A stretch of 64,000 nucleotides of DNA from Anaerolineales bacterium (lineage in GTDB: Bacteria > Chloroflexota > Anaerolineae > 4572-78 > J111): assembly GCA_020634855.1 (NCBI GenBank), contig JACKAU010000003.1, positions 558,001-622,000 of the forward strand, read 5' to 3'. How positions within the stretch are numbered: position 1 is the stretch's first letter; every line of letters begins with the position of its first letter. The notes beneath the pieces were generated by a model, which had not been told where the DNA came from, searched no databases, and saw nothing but the letters and a program-made list of their open reading frames with translations. Made by a program: the position numbers and the translations under genes. Shown here piece by piece: positions 41,683 through 50,701 of the stretch.

Positions 41683-43164
41683 ATGAGTAACAGTTATTTT
41701 CAAGACCAGGCTTTTACATTCGATGATGTGCTGCTGCTGCCCGGTTTTTCCGAGGTCTTGCCGCACGAAATCCAGGTTCAAACCTACTTTGTCCGCGATA
41801 TAAAACTGAATATCCCGGTTGTCTCAGCCGCTATGGACACGGTCACCGAGAGCCGTCTGGCCATTGCCCTGGCCCGAGAAGGAGGCATTGGGGTCATCCA
41901 TCGTAATATGTCCATCGAAAACCAGGCTGATGAAGTTGACCGCGTCAAGCGATCCGAGGCCGGCATGATTACCAACCCGATTACCCTTTCCCCGGATAAT
42001 TCATTGGCCGAAGCGGAAGAGATAATGGCTCGCTATCATATTTCCGGCATTCCCATTACCGACTCGCAGGGAACGGGTCGGCTGGTCGGCATATTGACTA
42101 ACCGCGATATGCGTTTCGTCCGCGACTGGAACCAACCCATTTCCAGTTACATGACGGCTCGAGACCTGGTCACGGCCACCATCGATACCACCCTTGAAGA
42201 GGCCGAAGAGATTTTGCAGCGGCACAAAATTGAAAAATTACCGCTTGTCGATGAGGCCGGTAAATTAAGGGGCTTAATCACCTTCAAGGACATCAGCAAA
42301 AAACGCGACTACCCTCGGGCCGCCGTTGATAAACAAGGCCGGCTGCGGGTTGCTGCCGGTATCGGTGTCGGTGATGACTACCGTGAGCGATTGGCGACTT
42401 TAAATGAGGCTGGGGTCGATGCGATTGTGGTCGATACCGCTCACGGACACTCCCGCAAAGTGGTCGATGCCATCAGTTGGATTCGCGGTAACTATCCCGA
42501 CTTGCCTGTTGTCGGCGGCAATGTTGCTACCGCCGAAGGCGCGCGTACTATTATCGAAGCCGGCGCGGAAGCGATCAAAGTGGGGGTTGGAGCCGGTTCA
42601 ATTTGTACCACCCGCATTATCGCTGGGGTCGGCGTACCGCAGCTAACGGCCATTTTAGAATGCGCCAAAGCAGCCGGTGAGTACAACGTCCCGGTCATCG
42701 CCGATGGCGGCATCAAATATTCCGGCGACTCCGTCAAAGCGCTGGCTGCCGGCGCTAACTGCGTGATGTTGGGCAGTATGCTGGCCGGCGTTGAGGAATC
42801 GCCCGGTGAAATTATTGTCTATGAAGGTCGCCCCTATAAAGATTATCGCGGCATGGGCAGCTTGGGCGCAATGAGCCAGTTCAGCAAAGATCGCTACGGC
42901 ACCGGCCAAAAATCCGACAGCGGCAAAACTGTTCCCGAAGGTATCGAAGGTCGAGTGCCTTACAAAGGCAAATTAGCCGATTTTATCTACCAATTTGTCG
43001 GCGGTATTCGCTCCGGGATGGGCTATGTCGGGGCCAGTCACTTGGATGAACTGCGCACCAAAGCCAAATTTATCACCATTAGTAACGCCGGACTACTAGA
43101 AAGCCATCCGCACAGTGTCGCCTTAACCAAAGAAGCGCCTAACTACAGCCCGCGCCGTTCGTAA
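41683..43164 (+). CDS. guaB: IMP dehydrogenase
   Basis: Oxidises IMP to XMP, the committed step to GMP. TIM barrel with the catalytic cysteine in GVGAGSICTTRII and the flap KYFRDYRGMGS-like segment DYRGMGSLGAMSQFS. Two CBS domains (about 95-205) are inserted in the N-terminal third. The 493 residues are normal. GAGGAG lies upstream of the ATG. Together with purA and purH it makes the window purine-rich. Confidence 0.97.
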   Translation: MSNSYFQDQAFTFDDVLLLPGFSEVLPHEIQVQTYFVRDIKLNIPVVSAAMDTVTESRLAIALAREGGIGVIHRNMSIENQADEVDRVKRSEAGMITNPITLSPDNSLAEAEEIMARYHISGIPITDSQGTGRLVGILTNRDMRFVRDWNQPISSYMTARDLVTATIDTTLEEAEEILQRHKIEKLPLVDEAGKLRGLITFKDISKKRDYPRAAVDKQGRLRVAAGIGVGDDYRERLATLNEAGVDAIVVDTAHGHSRKVVDAISWIRGNYPDLPVVGGNVATAEGARTIIEAGAEAIKVGVGAGSICTTRIIAGVGVPQLTAILECAKAAGEYNVPVIADGGIKYSGDSVKALAAGANCVMLGSMLAGVEESPGEIIVYEGRPYKDYRGMGSLGAMSQFSKDRYGTGQKSDSGKTVPEGIEGRVPYKGKLADFIYQFVGGIRSGMGYVGASHLDELRTKAKFITISNAGLLESHPHSVALTKEAPNYSPRRS

Positions 43165-43181
43165 CCACACTTGCTGTTAAT

Positions 43182-43211
43182 TACTGGGTCTCACGCTCTG
43201 CGTGGGACCCA
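43182..43211 (+). other. Stem-loop after guaB
   Basis: CTGGGTCTCACG and CGTGGGACCCAG pair with a G-U or mismatch around CTCTG. There is no T-run, so it may be an RNA 3'-end hairpin. Confidence 0.5.
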
Positions 43212-43236
43212 GCCCCGTATCCTCCGAAAGGTCTAT

Positions 43237-43265
43237 TTGCGATAACCCTCCCTTTATGCTATGAT
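43237..43265 (+). promoter_or_regulatory. Promoter of the pyrC-pyrB leader
   Basis: TTGCGA (-35) and TATGAT (-10) are separated by exactly 17 bp. Transcription from here would give a leader of about 180 nt before pyrC containing an intrinsic terminator. Confidence 0.6.
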
Positions 43266-43349
43266 CTAATCCCAGAGTGTAAATTCAGGGGAAAAATGTC
43301 TCGGATTTGTACCTGGCTCAAAAAGATAACTTTCTTCAATTGCAGGGAC

Positions 43350-43381
43350 AATGCCTCATTCGTTTAGAATCAGGCATTTTT
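43350..43381 (+). terminator. Intrinsic terminator in the pyrC leader (possible attenuator)
   Basis: AATGCCTCATTC pairs with GAATCAGGCATT with one C-C mismatch, and TTTT follows. It lies between the promoter at 43237 and the pyrC start, so it would stop most transcripts unless an alternative fold forms. No PyrR-binding loop was identified with certainty. Confidence 0.65.
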
Positions 43382-43451
43382 ATGTGCGAAGGTGTTTAGC
43401 CAGGTGACACTCACTCGATAAGTGACTATTAACTTTAACTGTGAGGATTTC

Positions 43452-44510
43452 ATGTCTAACCTAATGTTGCCCGGTCTCGTCGATGTCCATACGCATTTGC
43501 GCGTACCCGGCGGGGAACACAAAGAGGATTTTACCACCGGTACTGCGGCTGCTCTGGCCGGGGGCATTACCACCGTTTTGGCGATGCCCAACACCTCACC
43601 TCCCTTGACCACGCCGGCGGTTTTGGAAGAGACGCTCCAAAAAGCCCAACGTTCTATCCTATGTGACGTTGGGCTTTTTGCTGGAGCCAGCCCGGAACAG
43701 ATCGAAGGCGTGATTGAGTTGAGCCGCTATACCGTTGCCCTAAAGATTTATCTTAACGATACGTTCGGCCCACTGCGAGTAGAGGATTTACCCACGCTCA
43801 ACGCCTGTTTTCGGCTGTGGCCCCGCCACAAGCTCATCGCCATGCACGCCGAAGGGCAGAGTGTGGCGGTCGGTATCGGGCTGGCGGCGGCTTATCAGCG
43901 GCCGGTACATTTTTGCCACATCAGTCGCAAAGAAGAGATTGAGTTAATCGCCGCGGCCAAAGCCCAACGCTTGCCCGTCACCTGCGAGGTCACGCCGCAC
44001 CACCTCTTCCTGACCGAGGCCGACGCCGACCGCCTCGGTCCCTTGGGCGATATGCGTCCCCGGCTGGCCACGGCCAAAGATGTGGCGGCCTTGTGGGCCC
44101 ACATTAACTCCACCATCGACTGTATCGCCACCGATCACGCCCCCCATACTTTGGAGGAGAAACAGTCGGACAGCCCGCCGCCCGGAGTGGCCGGCCTGGA
44201 GACATCGCTGCCGCTGATGCTAACGGCTGTTAAAGAAGATCGCCTCGATCTCGACCGGGTCATCAAACTGATGGCTACCAACCCTCGCCGTATCTTCAAG
44301 CTGCCGCTTCAACCCGATACCCATATTGAAGTCGATACCGATACCGAGTACACCCTTTCAAACAATGAACTGCAAACCAAATGTGGCTGGACGCCGTTTG
44401 CCGGTATGAATGTGGTCGGCCGGGTTCGGCGCGTGGTGCTGCGGGGTGTAGAGGTTTATAACGATGGTCAAATTACTGCCGAACCCGGTAGTGGTCAACT
44501 ATTATTGTAA
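43452..44510 (+). CDS. pyrC: Dihydroorotase
   Basis: Cyclises carbamoyl aspartate to dihydroorotate. The amidohydrolase metal motif is VDVHTHLRVPGGEHKEDF. Further ligands are in IAMHAEGQ, VHFCHISRKEE and the catalytic aspartate in IATDHAPHT. At 353 residues it is shorter than the usual 420-residue bacterial type and closer to the compact CAD-like form. ATG 43452 is used; GAGG lies upstream. It is followed 14 bp later by pyrB. Confidence 0.93.
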   Translation: MSNLMLPGLVDVHTHLRVPGGEHKEDFTTGTAAALAGGITTVLAMPNTSPPLTTPAVLEETLQKAQRSILCDVGLFAGASPEQIEGVIELSRYTVALKIYLNDTFGPLRVEDLPTLNACFRLWPRHKLIAMHAEGQSVAVGIGLAAAYQRPVHFCHISRKEEIELIAAAKAQRLPVTCEVTPHHLFLTEADADRLGPLGDMRPRLATAKDVAALWAHINSTIDCIATDHAPHTLEEKQSDSPPPGVAGLETSLPLMLTAVKEDRLDLDRVIKLMATNPRRIFKLPLQPDTHIEVDTDTEYTLSNNELQTKCGWTPFAGMNVVGRVRRVVLRGVEVYNDGQITAEPGSGQLLL

Positions 44511-44524
44511 AGAAGGAGATAATC

Positions 44525-45526
44525 ATGCTTCGAGAAGCAACCAAACTTCAACCGCTATTTAACCTTGACGAACTAACTCCCCCGCCCTCAGTGGGTAACG
44601 GCTTAACCGGTAAGGACGTCATTTCTGTCTCGCAGTTTGACAAGGAAAAGCTCGATTATGTGTTTATCCGGGCCAGGGAAATGCGAGAGATGGTCGAGCG
44701 GGTGGGCGCTGTGGATTTGCTCAAGGGCTTCGTCCTGGCCTGTCTCTTCTACGAGCCGAGCACCCGGACCAGTTCGTCTTTCATCGCCGCGATGGAGCGA
44801 TTGGGCGGCGGCATTATTCCGATTACGCAAGGGGTTCAATTTAGTTCGGTCAGTAAAGGGGAAACGCTGGCCGATACCATTCGGACGCTGGAGCAATACG
44901 CCGACGTCATTGTCATGCGCCACCCTGAATTGGGCGCGGCGCAGGTGGCCGCCGATTACGCCAGCGTGCCCATCATCAACGCGGGCGACGGCGCCGGCGA
45001 GCATCCAACGCAGGCTCTGCTTGATTTGTTTACCATCCAGGAAGAGTTGGGGGGTATCGACGGTTTAAAGATTGCAATGGTCGGCGATTTGCGCTACGGG
45101 CGCACCGTTCACTCGCTCACCCGATTGCTAATGCAGTACGACGTCAGCCTACGCTTTGTCTCACCCGAAATTTTGCGCCTGCCGTTGACCCTGATGAACG
45201 ATGTCATCGACTCCGGCATCAATGTGCGCGAAACGCACGACGTGGCCGATGTCATCGAAAACGCCGACGTCCTGTACGTCACCCGCGTCCAGAAGGAACG
45301 CTTCCCCGATTTGGTCCAATATGAAGAGGTGAAAGATCACTATGAAATTACCACCGAGATTATGGAAATAGCCAAGCAGAAAATGATCGTGATGCACCCT
45401 TTCCCCCGCGTCGGCGAAATTCATTACCACGTCGATGCCGATCCGCGCGCGGCCTATTTCCGTCAGACCAAGAACGGGATGTATATTCGAATGGCGTTGC
45501 TGGCGGCGGTGTTAGGGCGAGCGTAA
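44525..45526 (+). CDS. pyrB: Aspartate carbamoyltransferase catalytic subunit
   Basis: Condenses carbamoyl phosphate and aspartate. The carbamoyl-phosphate loop is FYEPSTRTSSSF, followed by HPTQALLDLFTI and the aspartate-loop region VTRVQKERF. The 333 residues include a short N-terminal extension. AAGGAG precedes the ATG. No regulatory subunit gene pyrI is adjacent. Co-transcribed with pyrC. Confidence 0.95.
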   Translation: MLREATKLQPLFNLDELTPPPSVGNGLTGKDVISVSQFDKEKLDYVFIRAREMREMVERVGAVDLLKGFVLACLFYEPSTRTSSSFIAAMERLGGGIIPITQGVQFSSVSKGETLADTIRTLEQYADVIVMRHPELGAAQVAADYASVPIINAGDGAGEHPTQALLDLFTIQEELGGIDGLKIAMVGDLRYGRTVHSLTRLLMQYDVSLRFVSPEILRLPLTLMNDVIDSGINVRETHDVADVIENADVLYVTRVQKERFPDLVQYEEVKDHYEITTEIMEIAKQKMIVMHPFPRVGEIHYHVDADPRAAYFRQTKNGMYIRMALLAAVLGRA

Positions 45527-45574
45527 CTAGGGCGTACTTTTAGCCGTAGCATGATTGCATTATCGAACAGATTT

Positions 45575-45665
45575 TTCTTACCGCAGAGAACACAAAGGAG
45601 GCGCAAAGTTTACAGAGGTTTTTCTTTACGTCCTTTGTGCCTTCTCTGCGTTTCTTGGTGGTTGA
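45575..45665. repeat. Palindromic word repeat (ACCGCAGAGAACACAAAGG)
   Basis: Left words TTACCGCAGAGAACACAAAGG and GCGCAAAG are answered by CTTTACGTCCTTTGTGCC, TTCTCTGCG and TGGTGGTTG. The whole is a 90-bp imperfect hairpin between the convergent pyrB and pyrK genes, where it could also help termination. Confidence 0.7.
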
Positions 45666-45676
45666 ATTGTTATTAA

Positions 45677-46459
45677 TTAGAAGATCGCTGTATTGGGTGC
45701 AACAGTCACTGGATCAAACGGAAAGACCGGCCCATCCAGACAAGTAAGCCAGCCCTGGCCGACCTCACAACTGCCGCACAACCCAATACCACAGCGCATG
45801 TGGGCTTCCCAAGAGACCTGCACCGGGATGGCTTCGGCCATACATACCGCCGCCACTGCCCGCAGCATTCCGGTTGGCCCGCACGTACAAACCACCGTGG
45901 GCCTGGTAGCCGACTCGGCCAAAAGGGGAGGGATGGCGTCCGTCACCAGACCACGAATCCCCGTTGAGCCATCTTCGGTGGTCAGCCACACGGTTACGCC
46001 GATGGTTTTAAGATCGTTGACCAACAGCAGATCGGATTCCTTTTTAGCGCCGATGATCATCGACACCTGATAGTCCAACGCCAGCGCTTGCCGGGCCAGA
46101 AACAGCAGCGGCGCGACGCCGTACCCGCCGCCAATGAGTAAGGTGTGCTGCTTGGCGCTTGACTTCGCTGGTAGCGAATACGCCTTGCCCAACGGCCCGC
46201 GCACCCAAACCGAGTCGCCAATATGGAGTTGGTGCAGCGCGTGGCTTAGTGGGCCAACGTCGGCAATGGTCAGGCAAATGGGATCGGCCGCGGCCAGGCT
46301 AAAAGGCTTGTCTTCATGACCCGGCAGCCAGGCCATCACAAATTGGCCGGGTTGGGCCTCGAGTTTCCCGCCTAAGATAAAGGTTTTGGTTGAGGCGTTC
46401 TCTACTTTTATGCCTGTAATCTTCAGGGGTTTCGGTAAGGGGCTGTGACTAATTCGCAA
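45677..46459 (-). CDS. pyrK: Dihydroorotate dehydrogenase electron-transfer subunit
   Basis: A 260-residue flavin/iron-sulfur protein that passes electrons from the PyrD subunit to NAD+. An FAD domain (KPFSLAAAD, WVRGPLGKAY) is followed by an NAD-binding part (LLIGGGYGVAPLLFLA, VCTCGPTGMLRAV). The C-terminal 2Fe-2S cysteines are in RCGIGLCGSCEVG and LTCLDGPVF. It lies 124 bp downstream of pyrD on the same strand and is a heteromeric (type 1B) system marker. Confidence 0.94.
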   Translation of the reverse strand: MRISHSPLPKPLKITGIKVENASTKTFILGGKLEAQPGQFVMAWLPGHEDKPFSLAAADPICLTIADVGPLSHALHQLHIGDSVWVRGPLGKAYSLPAKSSAKQHTLLIGGGYGVAPLLFLARQALALDYQVSMIIGAKKESDLLLVNDLKTIGVTVWLTTEDGSTGIRGLVTDAIPPLLAESATRPTVVCTCGPTGMLRAVAAVCMAEAIPVQVSWEAHMRCGIGLCGSCEVGQGWLTCLDGPVFPFDPVTVAPNTAIF

Positions 46460-46483
46460 AATTCCATATCTCCAGAATGAAAT

Positions 46484-46568
46484 TAGACAGGATTGATAAG
46501 ATTGGCAGGATCTCTACTAAACGTGACCAAAATCTTTGCCATCTGGTAAATTCTGTCAAAATCCGTTA
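46484..46568. repeat. Word repeat between pyrD and pyrK
   Basis: AGACAGGATTGATAAGATT and related words are answered by AATCTTTGCC and AATTCTGTCAAAATCCG, an imperfect palindrome in the 124-bp gap. A related half (AGACAGGATTTACACGATT) occurs near 59930. Confidence 0.55.
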
Positions 46569-46583
46569 ATCGTTCCAGACGTA

Positions 46584-47510
46584 CTATTTGTGACTCCGGC
46601 CCGACAATTCTTCGATACTTGAATAACCATAACTTTCCATAAACTCAACCAACTCCTGCCCAACCTCCCGCATAGCGGATACGCCTCGATAATAAACCGC
46701 CGAGCCAACCCCCACAACCGTCGCGCCGGCCATGAGCATCTCAGCCGCATCGCGACCGGTAGAGACGCCGCCCGTGCCGATGATTGGCACCGAAACGGCT
46801 TTAGCGATTTCATACACACAGCGTAGGGCTATCGGCTTAAGCGCCGGGCCGGAAACGCCGCCGACGTTGTTGTGCAGCAGCGGTTGGCCCGAAGCCGCGT
46901 CTATGACCATGCCGGGCACGGTGTTAATGGCTGTGATGGCATCCGCTCCGGCTTCGACCACGGCGGCGGCGATGCGGGCGATATCCGGCACATTGGGCGC
47001 CAGCTTGACCGAGATCGGGCAGGTCACCGCCCGGCGTACCGAGTCGGTCACGGCGGCGGCGCTTTCAATCGCCCCGGCAAAAGGCGTGCCAAACTCATCG
47101 CCCACGTTGGGGCAGGAGATATTGACCTCGATTAAATCCGGCTCGGCGGCGGCCACGATGCGGGCGACGTCCCCGAACTCGGTGACGGTGCCGCCGAAAA
47201 TGCTGGCAATCAGCGGCACACCGAGCGGCTGAAGCTGCCGCCGTGTTTCGGCCAGCAGCCCGACCTCATCTTCTGCGCCGGGGTTGGTCAAACCAATCGC
47301 GTTCAGCAAGCCGCCGCCAAAATCAAACGCAACCGGGTTGGGATGCCCGGCTCGGGGCGTTGGGCCGCAGCTTTTGGCTGTCACCATCCCAGCGCCATTG
47401 TGCGCCGCCCGCACCATCAGCGACGCACTCGTGCCGATAATGCCGGAGGCCAGGACCAAAGGGGTGTTGAGTTCAAAGTTTAAAAAGTGGCAGTTTAGTT
47501 TTGTGTTCAT
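46584..47510 (-). CDS. pyrD: Dihydroorotate dehydrogenase, class 1B catalytic subunit
   Basis: FMN enzyme that oxidises dihydroorotate to orotate. TPLVLASGIIGTSASL, NAIGLTNPG, EVNISCPNVGDEFG (with the catalytic-region cysteine) and GTGGVSTGRDAAEMLMAG are all present. The 308 residues match PyrD-B, which works with PyrK. ATG 47510 is the family start; an upstream in-frame ATG at 47573 would overlap the broken antitoxin gene. Its promoter must lie in or before the IS-bearing region. Confidence 0.95.
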   Translation of the reverse strand: MNTKLNCHFLNFELNTPLVLASGIIGTSASLMVRAAHNGAGMVTAKSCGPTPRAGHPNPVAFDFGGGLLNAIGLTNPGAEDEVGLLAETRRQLQPLGVPLIASIFGGTVTEFGDVARIVAAAEPDLIEVNISCPNVGDEFGTPFAGAIESAAAVTDSVRRAVTCPISVKLAPNVPDIARIAAAVVEAGADAITAINTVPGMVIDAASGQPLLHNNVGGVSGPALKPIALRCVYEIAKAVSVPIIGTGGVSTGRDAAEMLMAGATVVGVGSAVYYRGVSAMREVGQELVEFMESYGYSSIEELSGRSHK

Positions 47511-47638
47511 AAGGGCTTGTTTAAGCAGCCTTTTGTAAGTCTGTAACTTTTTCGAGTTCTTCTCGAATAACACGCCGCATGATCTGTTCCAGTGGTTCGT
47601 CGTGTCCTTTGATATATTCTCACAGGGCGTTATTGATT

Positions 47639-48673
47639 AGACATGTTGTGAAATAAGGAGCCGAAAAAAAGAGACAGCATAAGGTAAGAAGTCAAAGGAT
47701 TAAGCGTGGCGAAGGTGGTAATTCCACAAGCCACAAGCGACCAGCATGAACAAATCAGCGAGAGATTGGCTTTTATTGCGATAGGTATCGGTTAAACAGC
47801 GGAACCGTTTGATGCCAGCCAAGGCATGCTCAACCACAATGCGGCCCGCGCTAATGGTCTGGTTGTCAGCCTTTTGGTCTGGGGTCAAGGGATGGTGTTT
47901 ACTACTTTTATGGGGCATCACGACATCGAGTTGGGGATAATCTTTCTTGATGCCCATAAAACCGAGATCAACCCAGACCCCGACATCAGTCGGAATGTGC
48001 TCGCCAAGCTGAGACTGTTTGAAGCGATGATAATCCTGTCGAGATCCTGGTTTGGTTGGGGTTAAGCACAAGATGGCGGTTTGTTCATCGGTTACAACCA
48101 AGTTGCGCACCGTATGCTCTTTTTGCTTGCCGGAATAGTGCTTGCGTTGGGCTTTGCCCTTTTGGGGTCGTTGCACGGGGCGTTCTGTACCATCAATGAA
48201 AATATCCTTGATCTCGGGAAAGTGGTGCATGAATTCTTCTACGGTGCGGATCTTGCGTTTCGGCAGGACCACCTGCCAAGCCAATGTTTTTTCCAGAATA
48301 GGTAACAACTCCTGGACCCAATGCCAGCTTCGGGAGCGGTCGACATCAAAAAAGAAGCCGGCCAGATCAAAGGTCGGATAACATTTCAGGTAAAACAGGA
48401 TGAAGAAGAGTTGGTGCTGACTGGTCAGCAAGGTGTGTTTTCGGCCACCTCCCTCGGCTCGTTTGCGGTTAGTTTTCTGCTCTCGCTTGCTCTTGGTTAC
48501 AGCAGCATCAAAGCTCGGGAGTAGGGTGTTGAATTCAGCGACACTCACCCCGGTTAATGCTTTCAGCAAACGCTCTGACTTTAAGGCTCGGTTTATATTT
48601 ATCACCTGCTTCACCTTCTTTATCCTATTTTATCGTTACAATACTCAGGTTTACCTTATTTCGCAACACGTCT
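47639..48673. mobile_element. IS5-family (ISL2-like) insertion sequence
   Basis: A 1035-bp element with 20-bp terminal inverted repeats AGACATGTTGTGAAATAAGG and, at the other end, the complement of AGACGTGTTGCGAAATAAGG (two mismatches). It is flanked by the 3-bp duplication ATT at 47636-47638 and 48674-48676. A 3-bp ANT-type target (read AAT on the - strand) and about 1 kb length fit the ISL2 group of IS5. It carries one intact transposase gene. Confidence 0.93.
47700..48614 (-). CDS. IS5-family DDE transposase
   Basis: A 304-residue transposase with an N-terminal helix-turn-helix region (about 20-100) and a DDE_Tnp_4-like catalytic domain. The three acidic residues are visible in FIDGTERPVQRP, VWVDLGFMG and RIVVEHALAGIKRF. 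No frameshift or stop interrupts it, so the element may be active. It lies within the terminal inverted repeats described for the IS. Confidence 0.93.
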   Translation of the reverse strand: MKQVININRALKSERLLKALTGVSVAEFNTLLPSFDAAVTKSKREQKTNRKRAEGGGRKHTLLTSQHQLFFILFYLKCYPTFDLAGFFFDVDRSRSWHWVQELLPILEKTLAWQVVLPKRKIRTVEEFMHHFPEIKDIFIDGTERPVQRPQKGKAQRKHYSGKQKEHTVRNLVVTDEQTAILCLTPTKPGSRQDYHRFKQSQLGEHIPTDVGVWVDLGFMGIKKDYPQLDVVMPHKSSKHHPLTPDQKADNQTISAGRIVVEHALAGIKRFRCLTDTYRNKSQSLADLFMLVACGLWNYHLRHA

Positions 48674-48838
48674 ATTAGGGTTTGATAATTCCCCCCTCCG
48701 GCTAAGTGAACTTGCTGCCAAAACCAGTCAAGGACATCATTATCTAATCGGATGGTGATGCGGGTTTTGCCTGGCGGTGTCGGATCGATTGCCCCTCTTT
48801 TGCCTTTACTAAAATCATATTCTTTCTTCATTTTTCGT

Positions 48839-50578
48839 TCAAACCTGCAACGGAATAAAATTATCGCCATAGGCCCCCATATTAGGTCCTAGCGCGTCCT
48901 GATAATTGGGCCGGAGCGCCCATTCTTCGTCGCAGGCGTTGCATTTGAGGCAGCCGGCGGGAGGGCAGGCGTCGGTTAGATCGTCGCGGAGAGCGCGGCG
49001 CAGGTCCCAGGAGAAGAACGCTTTGCTGACTCCGGTGGTGACGCTGTCCCACGGTAGCTTTTCGTTCACGTCCCGCTCGCGCAGGAATTCATCCTGGTTG
49101 AGACCTTCGGCTTCGAGGGCGCGCTGCCACTCGCGAAGGTTGACTTTGCGCATCCGGGCCAACGCGCGCCCCAATCGCCGATCGCCGCGAGCCAGCACTC
49201 CCTCGACAGCGGCCCAAGCCGGGCTGTCGCTGCGTACGGTAACCCCGTTGGGGTTGAGACGATCCTGGAGATATTTCACGCGGCTCTCCAACACCTCGAC
49301 CGGCATCATGGCCGACCATTGGAAGGCGGTGTGACTTTTTGGCACGTAGGGCGTCGCGTTGATGGCCATATTGCGCGGGAAGATGGCGCGGGCCGCCAAA
49401 GCCAGTTGAGCGATGGCTTCCACGTCAGCTTCGGTTTCCGTCGGCTGGCCGACCATGAAATACATCTTGAGTTGGGGGAAATTGTACTTGGCTGCCAGGT
49501 CAACAGCGTGCATGATCTGGTCATCGGCTTGGGGTTTGTTAATGACTTTGCGCATACGCACGCTGCCCGCCTCGGGGGCGATGGTCAAGGTTTGGTTGCC
49601 GCTTTCGGCCAGCCCTTTGATCAGCGGTTCGCTGATCGGGTCGGTGCGCATCGACGATGCCGTCAGCCGCGCGCCCATTCGGCGGAGTTCAATGGCGATT
49701 TGGTCGATCCAGCTATGATCGCTGACGGCGGCGCTGACCAGACCGATACGGTCGCGGTGTTTGAGGCCATGACGGGCCAGACTCAATACGGTATCGAGAT
49801 GCATCTCGCGCATGGGGCGATAGACGTAGCCGGCCATACAGAAGCGGCAGCCGCGCCCGCAGCCGCGCGCAATCTCAACCAGCGTCCGGTCGCCAAATTC
49901 GGTCCGGTCGGTGTAGATTTGGGTCACGGTCGGGCGGGTCTCGATATCTTTGATCCACACGCGGGGAACCGGTTGGTCGCCCTGATGGATAGTCGGGACG
50001 TACATACCATCGACCTGCGCCAGCCGTTCGTAAGCTTCGTGTCGTGGTGCATCGCTGATCTCCCATAAGGCATCGACCAGCGGCGGCACGATACCCTCAG
50101 CCTCACCGATGGCGATGGCGTCGAATATGGCCGCCATCGGTTCCGGGTTGGTGTAGACCGCCGGGCCACCGGCGATGATCAACGGCCAACTTTCGTCACG
50201 CTCTTCGGCCAAAATCGGGAAGCCGGCCCGGCGCAGCATTTGCACTACGTTGAAATAATCCATTTCATAGGAGATGGTGAAAGCCACCACCGCAAACTCA
50301 TCCAGCCGCCGCTGCGATTCGATTGACATCACCGGCTCGTCCCGATGAGGCGCTTGTTGATCGCCAAAAAAGACGCGTTCACAAACGACATCCGGCTCGT
50401 CGTTGAAGAGGCGGTAAACAATGTGCAAAGCCAGACTGCTCATACCAACGCGGTAACTGTTGGGCCAAACCAGGGCTACCGGCAGTTTCCCGCCCCAATC
50501 TTTTAAGACCGTACCCTGTTCTTGATCGATGATTTTTTTGGCTTGGTCGATATATCGATAACTTTGTTTCTTTTTCAT
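48839..50578 (-). CDS. B12-binding-type radical SAM protein (TIGR03960-like)
   Basis: A 579-residue protein: an N-terminal cobalamin-binding-like domain (about 25-190; VALVWPNSYRVGMSSLALH) and a radical SAM core with the 4Fe-4S cysteines in RGCGRGCRFCMAG (about residue 240). The C-terminal extension ends in a Cys cluster (CPPAGCLKCNACDEEW) that may bind another metal. Many members are found beside ribosome- or RNA-related genes, but the reaction is not established. ATG 50578 is preferred over an earlier in-frame GTG. It was the upstream neighbour of the antitoxin gene now split by the IS. Confidence 0.87.
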   Translation of the reverse strand: MKKKQSYRYIDQAKKIIDQEQGTVLKDWGGKLPVALVWPNSYRVGMSSLALHIVYRLFNDEPDVVCERVFFGDQQAPHRDEPVMSIESQRRLDEFAVVAFTISYEMDYFNVVQMLRRAGFPILAEERDESWPLIIAGGPAVYTNPEPMAAIFDAIAIGEAEGIVPPLVDALWEISDAPRHEAYERLAQVDGMYVPTIHQGDQPVPRVWIKDIETRPTVTQIYTDRTEFGDRTLVEIARGCGRGCRFCMAGYVYRPMREMHLDTVLSLARHGLKHRDRIGLVSAAVSDHSWIDQIAIELRRMGARLTASSMRTDPISEPLIKGLAESGNQTLTIAPEAGSVRMRKVINKPQADDQIMHAVDLAAKYNFPQLKMYFMVGQPTETEADVEAIAQLALAARAIFPRNMAINATPYVPKSHTAFQWSAMMPVEVLESRVKYLQDRLNPNGVTVRSDSPAWAAVEGVLARGDRRLGRALARMRKVNLREWQRALEAEGLNQDEFLRERDVNEKLPWDSVTTGVSKAFFSWDLRRALRDDLTDACPPAGCLKCNACDEEWALRPNYQDALGPNMGAYGDNFIPLQV

Positions 50579-50701
50579 TCTCGGATGCAATAATACCCTG
50601 TTCTCTAAAACTGTCACGTTTCAACAGGTTAATTTACCTCAAGACTAGATAAATATCAAACAAGCCGGATGAGGATTTCATCAAATGATTTCGGAGATGG
50701 A

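Larger units (their letters stand above)
47521..48831 (-). pseudogene. BrnA/CopG-type antitoxin gene split by an insertion sequence
   Basis: The first part (48677-48831) reads MKKEYDFSKGKRGAIDPT and TRITIRLDNDVLDWFWQQV, ending at NYQTLI. The second part (47521-47635) resumes NNAL, hits a TGA, then EYIKGHDEPLEQIMRRVIRE and a final stop. Removing the IS and one ATT target copy restores the frame exactly, so this is one gene of about 100 codons. A TGA where family members have Arg shows it is also otherwise broken. No toxin gene is adjacent: the radical SAM gene ends 7 bp upstream. Confidence 0.85.

Noticed and set aside
43182..43211. Terminator for guaB
   Set aside because: A strong stem but no T-run; kept only as a stem-loop.
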